Shown piece by piece: positions 1 to 15,100 of a stretch of 64,000 bases of DNA. The position numbers and the translations under genes are program-made. The stretch is taken from positions 169,823-233,822 of the forward strand of contig NW_026515512.1 of NCBI RefSeq assembly GCF_014898815.1. Direction: 5' to 3'. A model generated the notes under the pieces. That model saw nothing but the letters and a program-made list of their open reading frames with translations. It made no database searches and was not told where the DNA came from. Each line of letters starts with the position of its first letter. Positions within the stretch are counted from its first letter, which is position 1. This DNA is from Panonychus citri (Eukaryota; Arthropoda; Arachnida; Trombidiformes; Tetranychidae).

Positions 1-181
1 CAACAATATGAATATTCCGATCGTTGAATTTTATTTTGTCCTTAATTTGCTGATGGCTCCATCTCCTGTTACTCGAGTTCAGCTGATCTAATAGTGAATC
101 ATAAATCTGATTGAAATAACAGGATAGAGTGACATCTATTGCTTAACATTCCACTCGGTTCGATTTCAAGATTTTCTTTAT
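1..181. other. Downstream flank of the adenylyl cyclase gene
   Basis: This stretch lies beyond the cyclase stop codon on the minus strand and is probably its 3' UTR or intergenic DNA. I see no coding sequence in it. Confidence 0.5.
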
Positions 182-3100
182 TCAATTATTCAATCTATTA
201 TGTTGATTGGTTATCTTAACAAAATACGTGGTTAGGTTTCCTTTTCCTTTTACTTTTATTTGTCCACGACATTCAACATCGTAGCCACTTTCCTGAAGGA
301 CTCGAGCGGTCTCACCAGTTACCTGTAGACGAGATATCGGTGCAAAGCATTAGAAGATCATTTATTGTTTGAAAATCTTTTAGAAACCTACCTGAATTTT
401 ACCAATTACACCACAAGAATCCATTCTAGAAGCAACATTAACTGTATTACCCCAAATATCGTACTGAGGCTTTTGAGCGCCAACAACACCAGCGATAACC
501 GGCCCATGGTTTATTCCAACTCTTAACTTGAATCGTTGAAATGATTCCTTGTTAATCTGTTCTAAAATTGCCATAAGAGTTATCGAAAATTCAACCATTA
601 TGGTTACATTGTGAGCTTCGCGATTAGCTGGACCCTTTGAATGCTCTTGTCCAGGTTGAAGACCAGAAGCTGCCATGTATGTTGATCCAATTGTTTTAAT
701 CTTCTCGATGCAACTGTATTTAGGTTTCAACAGCATTTTATCAAAATCACAGATTATCTCATTGAGAAGCCTAAGACACTCTAATCCCTGTTTATTTATA
801 TCATTTTCATCATAAAACTCCATATAATTAGGAATGGAGGCAAACATAACTGTCACCGAGTCATATTTTTCTGCATAAAGCTCTTTAATTGATGAACCAT
901 TGGAAGCTATTGAATAGTTGAGAAAATGATGAGCTACATGAGCCGGAAGTATATTCTCAAGAAGTAATTTGTTAATTCCTCCCATGGTTTCTATCTCCTC
1001 TTGTTCAACTTTTAATTTTGCTCTCCAAAGGAAATCACTTCGTGATGTATATTCAACTTGACGATCAAGAACGTCCAAAAGTAAAGATATAACAAAAAGT
1101 AGAGCAACAAAATGAACTTCACTTGATAATTTGGCGTCAAGAGTTACACTTTCCGTTTCCGTTAGGACAAGAGAAGTGATGAAACCGGCAAGATAAAGAA
1201 GCATAATCAACAGCTTAAGGAGGAAATTAAAATGAATTAAAATAGAAATTGTCAAGAGAGTGAGAAAAGGTGATATTTGATAATAGTGTTTCCTCATAAT
1301 CTGACATTCTGATAGCGATTCAATATAATCATCAGAATCGATATGAATTGAGGTAATTTCGTTTGATTGATTGGTCCAGGAAGATGATTGTATTGGTGAT
1401 TGTAGTGGAGAAGATAATGAACCGGAAGATGGACAAGTAAGAAAGGTTACTGAGAGTATATTACAAGTTGCGACAAAAATAATTCCAATCACAGAGAGAG
1501 TCACCTTGATACAACGAGGTGAATTAAGGACACCGATAAACGATTCAACGGGAGATGATGAATCTTCAGCTGATGAGGAAGATGCTGATGATGAATGATG
1601 AGAAACAGGGGAGGGTTGAATTGAACTGTATTCGCCATGAATGTGTGACCAAACACTGTAAGCAACAATCGTCATTAGTACGGTGCTTGTTGATCCAAGT
1701 AATGTAAATGAAATCCAGGTACTAGAAGGAAAAATTGAGACAGAGAGAGAAAAAGAAAATTGTAGAAAAAAAAATTAAATCTGATTGATTGATTCGCGAT
1801 GAAAGTGGAACTTATCATGACTATTCAATGATATCGATGATCTATGCTTATTCATCATGATAAAAATAATTTTCATGAATGAAAATTACACAAAATTACA
1901 TCAGAGCTTAATCATAGTTGATGAAAATCTAACAGGGGAAACGGGATTTTATTCATTTTTCATGCTACTCAGAACTTTCAATCTCTTTCCTTTGGATTAT
2001 TTATCTGATTTTTACCTCATGATAATGGTGATGAAATTCATCATTCTCTATGATATTCTTATCAGATAAAATTATTAAGCTGCTCAGGTGAATGATGTTG
2101 TTTGATAAATGGTGAGAAGCACAAATATTAGTATGTGATCATTAGGCGAAAAATAGTATTTCTTTTTCAACAGATAATCTGAATAGTAATTTGAATTAAT
2201 CATGAAATTATTTGAGAAAAAATGAATAAAATTTCTTAAAATAGATTACCATCTTATTATTCACCTGGCGAAAGTTATTCAGGTGAACTTGATATGAGTG
2301 AGAAACTGTGGTTAACCTTAAACCTATTCGCATAAGAGTAATAGTGAATTTGATAAGCTCCATGATCAGAACTTGGAAATTCTAGAACTCTTTTGTTTAC
2401 TAGACTAAATTCTGGTCCCAAAAATAACCTGTAAACGACATTATGACAGTTGTTAAAGATGAAGAAAAAAGATTCAAAAAGAATACAAAATGAAAGATAT
2501 CATCACCGCTGATGGATTCAGGCATGATCGATAACTGATCAGAATTCTAGTTGAATATCATGTAGTTGAAATAAGCGATAAGAAAAAAAAAGAATGAGAA
2601 AAATTCAAGTTACTAATATCAAAGTGTAAAACAGAACAATGTATTGATAGTATTAGATGAAAATATTATACAATAAATTGAAAGATAATTAAGACGATTG
2701 ATTGATTCAAATTAATCATGATTCAAATGATATTTACGATGAAAATCAATCGATTTCGTATTGATCACTAATTATGACGTTTGATTGAAAGGTTATTAGG
2801 TTCAACATGGAAATAAGTATGCTGATTATTATGGTGAATCAATTAATCTAATTTATTGGTTAGATGTTCCAATCGAAGGTTGTAAAAATTTCTCTGAGAC
2901 ATTTTGGAGAAAGTTTTTCTTTGGTGTATTGAGAGGATTGAGGTTGTTTACCATGGAAAATGTTACGATTTTTTGGTTAAACTTACTCTGGAAGGAGAAG
3001 CAATTGAACAGCGATGAGAAAGGCAAATGAAATGGACGAACAGATAACATGATAACAGAATAGACTATCATCATGAATAATATATTCTCGTTCCAATGTT

Positions 3101-6100
3101 CGCTTGCGAAATATTAACAGAATTGAATTCATCTCATGGGTATCGGTATCACAGCATAAATGTGAATTAGGAAGTAGATTAGTTTCAATCAAAGCGACAC
3201 TCTGGTTGTCATCAAGATGAGAAAAAGATTTTGGGTCATGTTTATTTGTCATTTAGATGAGTAAGTTGACATTCCCAAGGTATATAAGGATGTTAATTAA
3301 AATGAATTAAATTGTAAGAAATGGAATCAGATGATTAAGTGAAGGAAGAGTAAAAAAATAATGTTACATTGAATTAGAATTTATTGTTGATTGATTTGGA
3401 TCATTGGTAAATTTTTAATCCATTGGTAGTATTATCACTTACCGTTAATCTTATATTCTTTGCTAATATTGTCTCTGAAGTATTTGAAAAGGGTTTGTCA
3501 CTTCCCCAGCATTCCATGTATTTACCTTTGCGTTTTACAAAACTTGAATTCATTGGATTCCTTTTCAAACATTGACCATCATGGTAATGCTCTGAAAGAC
3601 TATTTGAATCATGAGAATCCTTGAAAAATATAGAGAAGGAAATAAAAAAATAGAATGAAAATTTCAAAAATGAGATGAGAAAAATGCTGAACTGATCATG
3701 AAAAGTTCACGTTCATTCACATTGTAATAATATTAATATATTAATAGGTATGAGAGAGAGAGAGAGAGAGAGAGAGATGTCGAGGTGTGAATTTCATTGT
3801 TGATCACTTTACGATTTTTACAATATTCAGAGTCATGATGATGATGAAGATGACATTCCATATGATGGGAACTTCCATTCACCATGGAAACAGGAATTGA
3901 ATTTAAAGAGTAAAAGTTAACGGTACATTGAATGAATAGAAGGAAATTGTTTGAATGAGTTTGGTTTCTCATATTTGTTTGCTATCCTTAATTGTGATAA
4001 AATTGCAATTCAATTTGATTGTTACAATGTTATGCTCACTAAAACATTTTCTTTATCCCCTTTGGCTTATATTAAACAATAATTGATAATCGAATGATAT
4101 TTAATAACCTTAATAATCCATGTCTACGTTGATAGTAAACTTAATGAATCAAATTTACTGATGGAAATCATCATCATCGTTAAGTTCATGTAAGAATTGG
4201 CTGACTAGTTATACCAAGATAACATATCTTGAGCCAATTTATTACAACTTATTTACACATTTATTAGTTTTTTTTCCGTTCATTCACCATGATAATATAA
4301 TTATCATCATGACGATAACTTTAATGGTCTTTGAATCATTGACTTTAATATGATAACTGTTGGTCACTTGGAATTGAATCTACTATTAAATCCTCTTAAT
4401 ATCATTAACCATTTAGTCTCAAATTATGGTCCAATTATTTTCAATAATCCAGAGTATTCTTAATCTCCCATTCTCGGTGCTAACATGATTCCTATTCATT
4501 AATTAACCACCCTGATTCACTGAATTCTGTTTACCTTTACCACAGACGATATATAATAACAATAATATTAGTAGACTATTCAATTTAATGGTTATAACCT
4601 TTTTGACTTACATGAATTCCCACCCACTGAATAAGGATTATTGAGACTATCAATTGAATTACTGAATAGTCTAATGAACAATGAACAATATAATACTATG
4701 ATTATTTCAAGATTTCTCAACAATTCGTTCAAGTTGTTCTTAAAACTTTTACTTAAACTTAATTGCAAACAGAAAAGGAAGTTCAATTTACTATTCAACA
4801 GTTTCCTGAGTTTATCGAGAAATTTATCAAGCAAACTTAATATTTTTACTCTGCAATCAGCTGAAACTTTTATCCTTCTTTTGTCCAGTAAAAATGATAC
4901 CCCAACCTGACCAATAGTTGACCATTGGATTGAAGGAAAACATGAAGATTCAATATACATTATGGTTAAAGTCAAAAACATTATGTTCAGTTTACCCTGA
5001 AATCAACAGATAGATGAGCATTCTGATTTAGAGTTGACTGATTTTCTATTGATTTTTTTTATTTCTCTCTCTCTCTCTTGATTCTTTGATTACTTAACTT
5101 GATTGAAAGAGCAATTAACTAATAGTAGCTGATTATAAACACTGACCAAAAATAAATTGTATCAATTTAATCAGAGCTGAATGATTATAGTCTCTCATCA
5201 CCATAAGATAAACAAGAAAATTTATCAACTACTCAATCAGAATGAAATGAAAATATTATATATAAGAAAGTAAAAGATCAATGTCGTTAAAATTCAGCTA
5301 ATTGCAATTAAGAAATTGCTTCTCATTATTAAGGTTTCCAATTAAAACTAACAGAAATCAGCTAATTATTACAAATATTAATTCTTTTGATTATTGTATA
5401 ATAATTATAGTAATCAATGAATGGTAATGATGATGATAATTTATCTCGACAACTAATTGAAATGAATTGTTACAATTAATTATTTCTTGAAATTTCAGTG
5501 AACATGACTTCCACCTAATCAACATTTAATTGTTCATGTATCATTTACCAATATTACACTTGGATCGAGTGAAAAAGTCAAGGTACCAATAGATTCATTT
5601 GTCATCATTAGTTGATTGTTCATTGGGATTCTCAATGGTTATTAGGGTAAAAAAAGATTTGGTGACAATTTTTCATCTCTTCAGGTTCTAAGATTTTAAT
5701 TGCGACTCTGGAAATTAGTTAATCATTCAAATCATTCTGCTAATTGTTTTACCGAGTTTACTGACCATTTGTAGTTCCTATTATGAGAAAAAGTTGGCAA
5801 ACTAATTGCTGGCTCTTGATTTGAATAAATACTCAAGACAATTAGAAAACTAAACAACAAGTAAATTGTTGTCATAAAAATCTAATTGTCATTCTAAGCA
5901 CAATTAGATGAGTCTTGTTATATTGGGAAGAAGAACTATTAAAAAAGTTAAACCTGGAAATTCATGATAAACTAATGACCATGAAAGAATCAATCATACT
6001 TATGGTCCAATATACAAAATTGACCGAATGCAAAAATCAATTGTAATTAACTTACCTTTTCAGGAACAATTAGAAAAGTTTCAATCTGATGCTGAGCCAA

Positions 6101-9100
6101 ATAAGTACTTCGAAGATGACCATTTCCGGGTTCCGTTTTGTATCGACCTTCGAGTAACTGTAAAGTTGCCTTGGTAACATGAACTCGTCTTTTGATAAAT
6201 CAGGAAAAAGAAAATAGTTGAATTGAAAATTTGGAATTTAAATTTTTCCTATTGAGATAATATCATCATGCAATTATCATAATAACCGCTATAAATTGAT
6301 ATCAGTTGATTCAAATGAAATGCTATTAATTTAAGTGAATGTAATTCAAGCAACAGTTTACTAATCAGATTGAAAAATAATCATGAAAATCTAATAACAA
6401 CTATAATAGTGTTTTCTTTACATTGAATCTTACAGTTGAAAGGAGATTATTGAAACTTAGAAGATACTAAATGAAACTTTCAGAATCTAATGATAACTTA
6501 AAGATGAAAGAATAAAACTTGAACTCGATTGAAAATTCTGATTCAAGTTTATTAATAATTCCAATAGAACATGAGGTTAAAACTATTGTGAAAATATTGT
6601 ATCCGATAATAAGGAAAAGTTGAAATAATAAAATTAGTTGTGATGATGATGATTTTTAATGGCTATCAGTTATCATGGAATCGGAAAATTGAGCTTTAAG
6701 AACTTTTTTCCTACTCATTATTATTATTAGATGAGAGATAATAATGAAATGATATTATACTTGTGCATTATTTTAGCTTCTTTCTTTCTCGGTAATATTT
6801 ATCATGAGAAGCAAATCCAATTTCATGGTTCAATAGAATATAAAATATCCAATAGAATTCAGTTGGTCAGTTTCATTTTAAGACTTTTTTTCTCAACTCA
6901 TGTTTTCATCTTCACAGGTTTCAATGGTTTAGTGGCTACTTGAGTCAACCTTTAATCTTTTGTCAAATGCTTTGTCCATCTATATCATCACTATCATCAT
7001 CCTCATCCCATTCTCATCATCTTCATCGTCATCATTTGGTTTTGTTATCACAATCTCTTGTCTGGTAATTCAAACTCAGTATTCTGACATGAAAATGAAA
7101 TAATTGAAGGTCAGTGTGACACTCAGAGTCTCCAAGTTATCATGATTGTTTCAATTAAATTTCCTTCTCATGATTGATGTTTGAGGTCAGTTTTTTCATC
7201 TATAATTACATGTAGCATATGAACTCGAACTAAGAGCTTTTGGACTTTTTCGTTGTACTTTTTTACCGTTACAATTTCCAAAGAGTGGATAAAACGAGAG
7301 ATACTCATGTTTGGAATATTTTATCTGATATCATTTTCCTAGGTAAAGTGTATTAGTTACTAAGAGATTTTGTTTTTCATTCTTAATCCTAAATTCTGGA
7401 TTAAATTTTCATTTCAATGTCTAAGAATTTCTATCATCTCACACAAACGGAAGGATAAAAGTTAATAAATAAATTCTATTGTTAGTTTTTCTTTTCTAGT
7501 AGATTATCAAGTCGACAGATATAATCCACTTTGTAGGTTAGATTGAGTGTCAACACTGAACAACCCAACTAACCTTGAAATTTGCCTCTGTAACTGAAAG
7601 GAAGATGATCTTTAATGGAAAAGATTCTGCAAGTAAATTCTGTCTCCATGAGAATAATTGAAAGTTAATCAGCTATAAAACTCACCCAGAAACATCGTGA
7701 TTAACATCAAGTATATCATTCAATTAATTGCAGATAACTTGAAATCGTTAATAAAACAATCTCGTCGCTGTTATTTTCTTAACAAATCGCTATACAGTTT
7801 TGTCCCCTCTTCCATTGATATTGACCTTGATTGCTGATTTCCCGATTACCTATTATCATGAAATAATCTCATGAAAAAAAAAGTTTACACTCACTGAAAA
7901 TGAGATTAAATTTCCTGAGCCTTAAATCTTTATCTAATCATTAAATTGTTCACTTTATCGATGAGATTAACAATTCAATCTCAATTGACCAAAGGAGCAA
8001 ACAAAACAACAGTAAATGATTAATAATCAAATTCAGATTAATTTAAGGTGATTAAATTCATTTTTGATGTTGAAGGTAGATTGGATTATCTAATAAATAG
8101 TTGTAACAATTAAAATCCTAATCACATTATCCTAAAAGTCAGTTGACTAAAGGTAAAACAAATCAAAGTGATTACAATCAATTAAGATAATTAAGGATTC
8201 TAGAAATTCTTACATTTAAGTTTAAACTAATTTGTTTTAATCTAATTAGAGATTGAGATTTAACTTTAATCTTGACAATCAGAAAACTGACAAAATTTCA
8301 GACACAATTAAATCAATAGCATTCATTAATAACTTATTGCTAATAATGTAAATATACTTGAGCTTTGGTGGAAAATTTTTTCTCCATTTCTATTAATAAT
8401 CAATAAACTTTATTCTTGAACAAATCGATGATAATATTTTGAACTGAATATTTCTTGGAATTGATAAACTTACCCTGGGACACCTCCAGACTCCATGTGC
8501 ATCGCCAGGGTCACATCATCTGACCATACATCATATTGCCATTTGATTAGACCAATAACACCACATAAAACGTTACCTGAGTGAATTCCTATTCTCATAT
8601 CAACCATTACCTTGGTCACTTCACGAACAGATCTGAATAAATGATCATGAAAAAGAGGCAGAAAAAAAATCATTTACAATGGATTATGATAATAGTCTGT
8701 AAGTCAAACATTCAAATTGTATCATTTTGATTGATAAAAGTAAATCACCAAAATAAGATGAATGAAAGTGGTTAAAATGCAATCAAAAAGAAACTGGATC
8801 AGTATTTTTGATATTATCGAGAGAGAGAGAGAAGGAAAATTCAACAATAAGATCAACAGAATGTAAAAGAAATAGTCTACAACGAAAATTCAAAAGTACA
8901 TTACCAGTGATGTAAAACGAATCAATGAAAAACTATAAGGTATTGAAACGAAATGAGGAAAAAAAGTTCCTAATGAAAGATGAAAGAATCACCAAGAAAT
9001 AGCAAGATATGCAGAAAATATGAATTCATGGTAACTCAATGATAGTTTATCATTTTTTTTTATTCTCCGCTGAGTTATTAGATTTGATTGTTGTTACCTT

Positions 9101-12100
9101 TGTAGGAAAAACTGTTTCTCATGATGAGATGAATCCAAAAGTAACTCATAGTATTCATGATAAACATCAAAAGTTCTGAGAGTTGTGAGTAATCTTAACT
9201 GAGGTGAAAAAAGGTTTTCTATCAAGATTGATGACAGGAGATAGATTAAGGTGTTTATATATGAAATTTACTCTTGGTATTCACATATACAATAATATTG
9301 AAGAAAGTTAATCTCCTTATCCTTTTTTTTGGCAACAAAGGAATCAAGATGAAAAGAGACCTCATAATAAATGACCTAATTATGAATTAATCTATTAACG
9401 GTAACTACAACTCGAAATGCAAAGTTTCGAGTTACTATTTGATGAAAAGAGTGGAGGTGATGAATAAAAATCTATCATTCTCTTTACTTCTTGATATAAT
9501 TGTATAACTTTTTCAGTCAATTTTCTTTGGGAATAGTAAATTTCTCAGGTACAATTCACCTGTTGCATTATGTTGACCATTTAATTGCTGTATAATCACC
9601 GACAGTTAATGATTATTACTCCAAAGATTTAATTTCAAAAGGTTCTAAATTCTTGTTGTTACCATTTAAATATTAATAATAACATTTAACTTAGCGAAAA
9701 TTTTGTTATAAACTTTCACCAGTATTCAAATATTTACCATAATTAGTTGTTAATATTGAATAGATACAATTAAAAGTTTGTATAGTTGATTAGAATATAA
9801 CAATTCTTATAAATGAGACGATTAATGATATGCAATTAGTTAACTATTAGTAATATTTGAAAATTAATATTATTGTTTTATTGAAAATCAATTGAATAAA
9901 AGTATCAGAACAAAAATTAATCAACTTTTTCGTATCTGTTATGAATTAATTTCTGATTTTCTCAATATTTATACAGCAATTAATTGATTGATTTTCTTTA
10001 TTTCTGATCTACTAGATTATTCTGAGTGTAAAGTTTGAATTGAACTGATTGTTTGTCGATGGTATTGATTTACCGTATATTGAAAACACTACTACCTGAG
10101 GCTATTTGAATCTGGTCAGAAATTGACTTTTGTTTTTAGCATGACCAGTGAATTGATAATTGATTAGAAATGTTGATAAGATTGTTTATCAAAATTAAAT
10201 CGATAATCTTACTTTATTGCTTCAATCATTTCGAGTCCCATTTGGGTACAATTGATTGCATGACTTGGACGTGAAACCGGAAGACCAGAGACACAATAAT
10301 AACAATCACCAAGAATTTTAATTCTCATACATTGACATTCCTATTGTAAAAAGGTAAAGATACAAGAAAGAATGATAATTAAACATGATTATTAGGTGAT
10401 TAACATTAAAAAATGATGAAACTCATTAGTGAAATAAAAAGCGTTACAATAATCATTACATTGAATCGCTAAATAATTGAACATTTTTCCTCAGCTCTCA
10501 GAATTATTTGTTCAGATTCATCATTATTATGAGTTTGATACTCGATAAGTCTGAGAATAAAGATCAATTGGAGGGATTTCTTGTGACTCTCTTCGTTAAT
10601 ATTAATAGAAAATAATACCGACACAACCCAATCAACATATAAATTTTTTTTGACAGAAAATAACAATTTTTTGACTCTTTTTTGACTCAATAATTGACTC
10701 AAAAATTTGTCAAAATGGTTTTGAACGAAAGAGAGTAAAAAAAGACTCAAATTGTACTCAGAATAGAGTCTATGGGAAATTGAAACTTGTGAATTTCGAA
10801 TTTTTTTTCCAATATCGCGGGTTGAAAATAGCGAAAATTGATCATTTGAATAAGCGCAAAATTTGAACTGGTATCTTGTTTATTTTGAAAAAATTTTTCA
10901 AGGAATTTTGAATTTCATAATTTTGGTAAAATGATTTGATCTAATTACAATGATCATGAGCAATAGAATAATAGAATTTGAATATGATAACAATGAAAAG
11001 ATTTGGACAAGAATAGTAGAATAAAAAAGGCAAATGTAACAATTTTTCTCATAGGAATATGAATTCAATTTCTTTCAATAGAAATTCAATAGATTCAGAA
11101 ATCATTGATATTAAAACATTGGCTGTTCATGGTGATTCCATTGGTTTGATCTCTTGTGAGAAATCCATTGTCTCAGCTTCTGAGAAAATTGGATCTTCGG
11201 TTGATTGTTTAAATTTTTCGTACAAACAATTAGCTTTTTCGTTGATTTCTCTCAATGGTTGATCCTTTAGGTTCTTTTTATTTGATTCTTGAATATGTTT
11301 TTTCAAATCTTTTTCTTTGATGATTATCTTTCTTTTGATTTTCTTTCCTATGGATCTTTTAATGATCTTTGAAGGCAATTTATCGGAAAGTTGAGATTGA
11401 ATCACTAGAAAAATTAAAATCAAAATTAAAATTAAAATAAGCGTTTTAAAACCGACTGAAAAATGAACAAAAAAAGCTTTTATCACTAAGAGAACTTACA
11501 TTTGACCATTTTGAAAATAGAGAAAAATTGAAGATAATAGATGAAAATTCACAGAAAAAGATGATGAAGGTGATGATGATGATGAGGATGAGGGGAAAAA
11601 CAATCCAATGAATAAAAAAATCAAAACAAAAAAGAAGAATAGAGAAAAGAGAAAAAAATTCAGGAAAATTAGCTTTTTTCGTAGATTTTGCTTTAAATGA
11701 GAATTGAAAAAAGAAACACTAATTTCACTTGAATTTTCACAATTTAAGACCAAATTTTTGATCTCTAAATGATCACTGATGCTTAAAATACACAAAAACT
11801 ATGAATAAAAAATTAGAATAAAAGATCACGAGAGAAAATGGAAGAAAACTGGCAGAGTATCATGGAACGTGAAGTAAATTCGAAACAGCTGGAAATGACT
11901 CTGGACTTTAGCTTTACGCGTTTTTAAGCAGGTTCAATAATTGACCAGAAACGGCTCAACTAATATATCTTTATGGTATTTGTAGTGGAACTTGGTACTT
12001 TGAATGATGAAACATTTACGAATCTTGTCAGTCAGTTTGATGATTTCTTTTTCTTTCCCAACACTTTTCACTTCTTGTAAATGGGGTAATTCGAAGGCAT

Positions 12101-15100
12101 ATGATCCACAGATCCCTTTGAAATTTATTTTGATTGGAGCTGTTTCAATTCTTTCACAAAATCCGAATATCGTTGATTGTGAACGGAAAATTTGTAGAAT
12201 TTTGAAAAACTTTCGATCGAATTCTATCACAGAATCACAACACAGCTTATCATCTCCATATTCGCTTGTTGAAAAACGTTTATCATTGATTCTTATCGTT
12301 TTAAAGAAAAAAAAAGCTGAATCAATTGAGGAACCAATTCTTTCTTGAATTTCTTTCGTGGTGGTATCAGAAGGAAAATTATTCTCTCTAATTAAGAGAG
12401 TTCGATCAGGATAATCAGGATTCCAATTCAATCTGGAAACAAGACCAAAGTCCTTTTTTTCTTTTTCAAGTAGAGGCCAATTTAAAATTGAGTTTAGAAT
12501 CACATCGTAGTTAAAATCATTGATGAAAATTCTGACCAATGATTGTGCGATATTCGATGATCGCCGAACTTTATCTTTCAATAATCCCATATAATTTTCT
12601 AACGGATACGAAGAAACATTTTTCGTTGGTCCAAGATTTTGTACGGAATCAGGTAAATGGGTCATTATATGAAGATTGTAGGTCATAAATGGTTTACCAT
12701 AATACTCCATCATACCATTTTGAAACTCGAATATAAGATTTTTCAATTCAGATATTTTATTCTGATCAACTGGAGAGCAGTGTGAAAGCTGTAAAACTCT
12801 AACAAGACATAGTAGATGGTTTAGAATTTTTGGTTTCAAGAGGCCTTTCAAGATTCCAAATGAATAATAACCAAGAAAAGCATCATACTCCGAGCTCTTC
12901 CAATATTTGATTTGCTCGAAATCTCTTGGTCTTCTTGTTACATCTGATGGAACCTTGATATCAACAATTCTTCGGGAGAGCTCTTTTCTAAAGAAATTTT
13001 TATCGATTCGTGTTTCAAAGATATTCGAACTTGTTTCACCAAACCATCCTTTAAGAATCATCCCACGAAAAACACCTAATATCATACAATGCATGTACTC
13101 AACCGCCACGCCATCGACAATATTGAAACTTTCGAGATTCAGAAGGGGAGATCCACCAATGATTCCATAAAAACGTGAAAGCTGCTCTTGACTGAAGCTT
13201 ATTTGATCAATTGAACGTAGATTTTCAAAGAGTAAAAAATCATCTCGTGTTCTCTTGAGCTGTTGAATTTCTGATTCTGCCACATTTGGATAGAATCTTG
13301 ATCCTTGATATGTAGAAGCTTGTAGTAAACACCAATCACATCCATGGATGTGATTGTACTGGCGTACACTACGCAAAAAAGCTCTCATCGGAGCATCGGC
13401 AACTAGTCCAATGACATGAAATGTTGCTTGAATCTCATGTTGTGATTCATTTTTCCATGTTATTGGATCTTTTTCCAGTAACTGCAGCTCTTCGCATATT
13501 GGTCCAAGATAACTAGCGACATCGGGCTTAACTTTTCCAACAAACAAACCAACTAAGAGAAAATGTCTTCTCCGGAATTCAGGTCTAAGCTCATTTATTG
13601 ACACGAATATTGGGAAAATTTTAACAGATGAGCTGTTTCCAGCAGCAACTTCATCAGAGTGAAGAGTTAAGGTGATTCTTGGTGTTTCACTTAGACAAGA
13701 TTCTTTACAAGCACTAGCAAGTCTTGCATTGGAAATGTCAATAGTCTCTATTTGATTCAAAGATCTTGTCCATTGAGAATCAGGAATCACTGGTAGATGA
13801 GAAAGAAGTTGATCTTTGAGTTGAATGTGTAAAAAATATCTATCATTTTTCAAATTAGCTTCACAAATATCTCCATCGCATTCGAATGAGCCATATTTTG
13901 AAGGTTCACCGAAAAAAGGACCATGGCTGTGTTTTTTTTCACATAAAATATAAACCCCGATTGGATTTTTCTTGGATCTTTTTTCCCAAAAATATCGTAT
14001 GTTGGGTAAAATGACAGGATCACGAGAATATCGTCTATTCACATTGTTAAATAAATTGATCACTCTTTCACCAGCGGCTAAGGTTAATTTACACTCACTC
14101 AAAAGCGCTGAAACTAAGACTTCAATGTAATCGTTTTGATCAATGAATCGCATAGACACATCATCTTCGGAAAAATCAAATTCACTTGAACTTATACTTT
14201 CAAATTCTTCATGGGATTCATGATCATCAATTGTCAAATGGTTCTCATCATCACTCAATGAACATGATGTTGAAACTTGAAGCTCAGGCAAAGAGTCAAT
14301 ATAATTGATTTGTTGATAACAATGAGATTTTCTTTTCTTTCTGTTGACACTTCTTGTTGACAAAGAACACATATTTGATATTTAATTATTGAGATTCAAT
14401 CACAAATATAAATAAGAAAACGGATCAAATAACTTTTTAATTGGTGGTCAATATTTAAATTTAGAATTAAACTGAAATTAATAAAAAAGCTTATATTTAG
14501 AATAGAAAAAAAGCATGTTCTATTCTAAAATGAGATTTAGAATAGAACAAAATTAAAATTCTATTCTCTTTTGTTTCTATGGTAACACAATCTTTTTCTT
14601 ATCGGCGGAAAAAAGAAATTAGATTAAATTTTATCTAATCAAAAAAGGAAGTTGTTTTTTTAAATCAATTTTAAATCAGTGCTTTTAGTTAATTCAATTT
14701 TTAGCAGTTTACATGTGAACAACAACCATCTTAAATTGATTTGTTAGAGTGTTTTTAGTTTCATTTTATGGACACTGATCAAAGAAAGTGCTACAACCTA
14801 AGAATCTCAGCCCGACAGAGTAAGAAAAAACCAAGATTTCTTTTTAATCAAACAACGATAATTGGTTCACTGTGTAGCCTTATGGCAAATGAAAAGGTAA
14901 TTGTTGCCCTAACCCGAGTCAGGGATGGAGGTGAAACTGAACAATCTATTCCGATTGGATTCAAGATCCAAAAAAATATGATTCCTCAAGATATTAGACC
15001 TGATAGAGTTCATACGAACAATATTGTTCATCTTCAAATTTTTGGGGGGAAACCTTTACCAGCGATGATAGTTTGTGTAGGAGGTAAGTTTTTATGCCAA

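Noticed and set aside
4592..4981. 129-codon minus-strand frame in cyclase intron 8
   Set aside because: Leu/Lys/Ser-rich, also open on the opposite strand, no similarity to a cyclase segment, and not needed because neighbouring exons join in phase.
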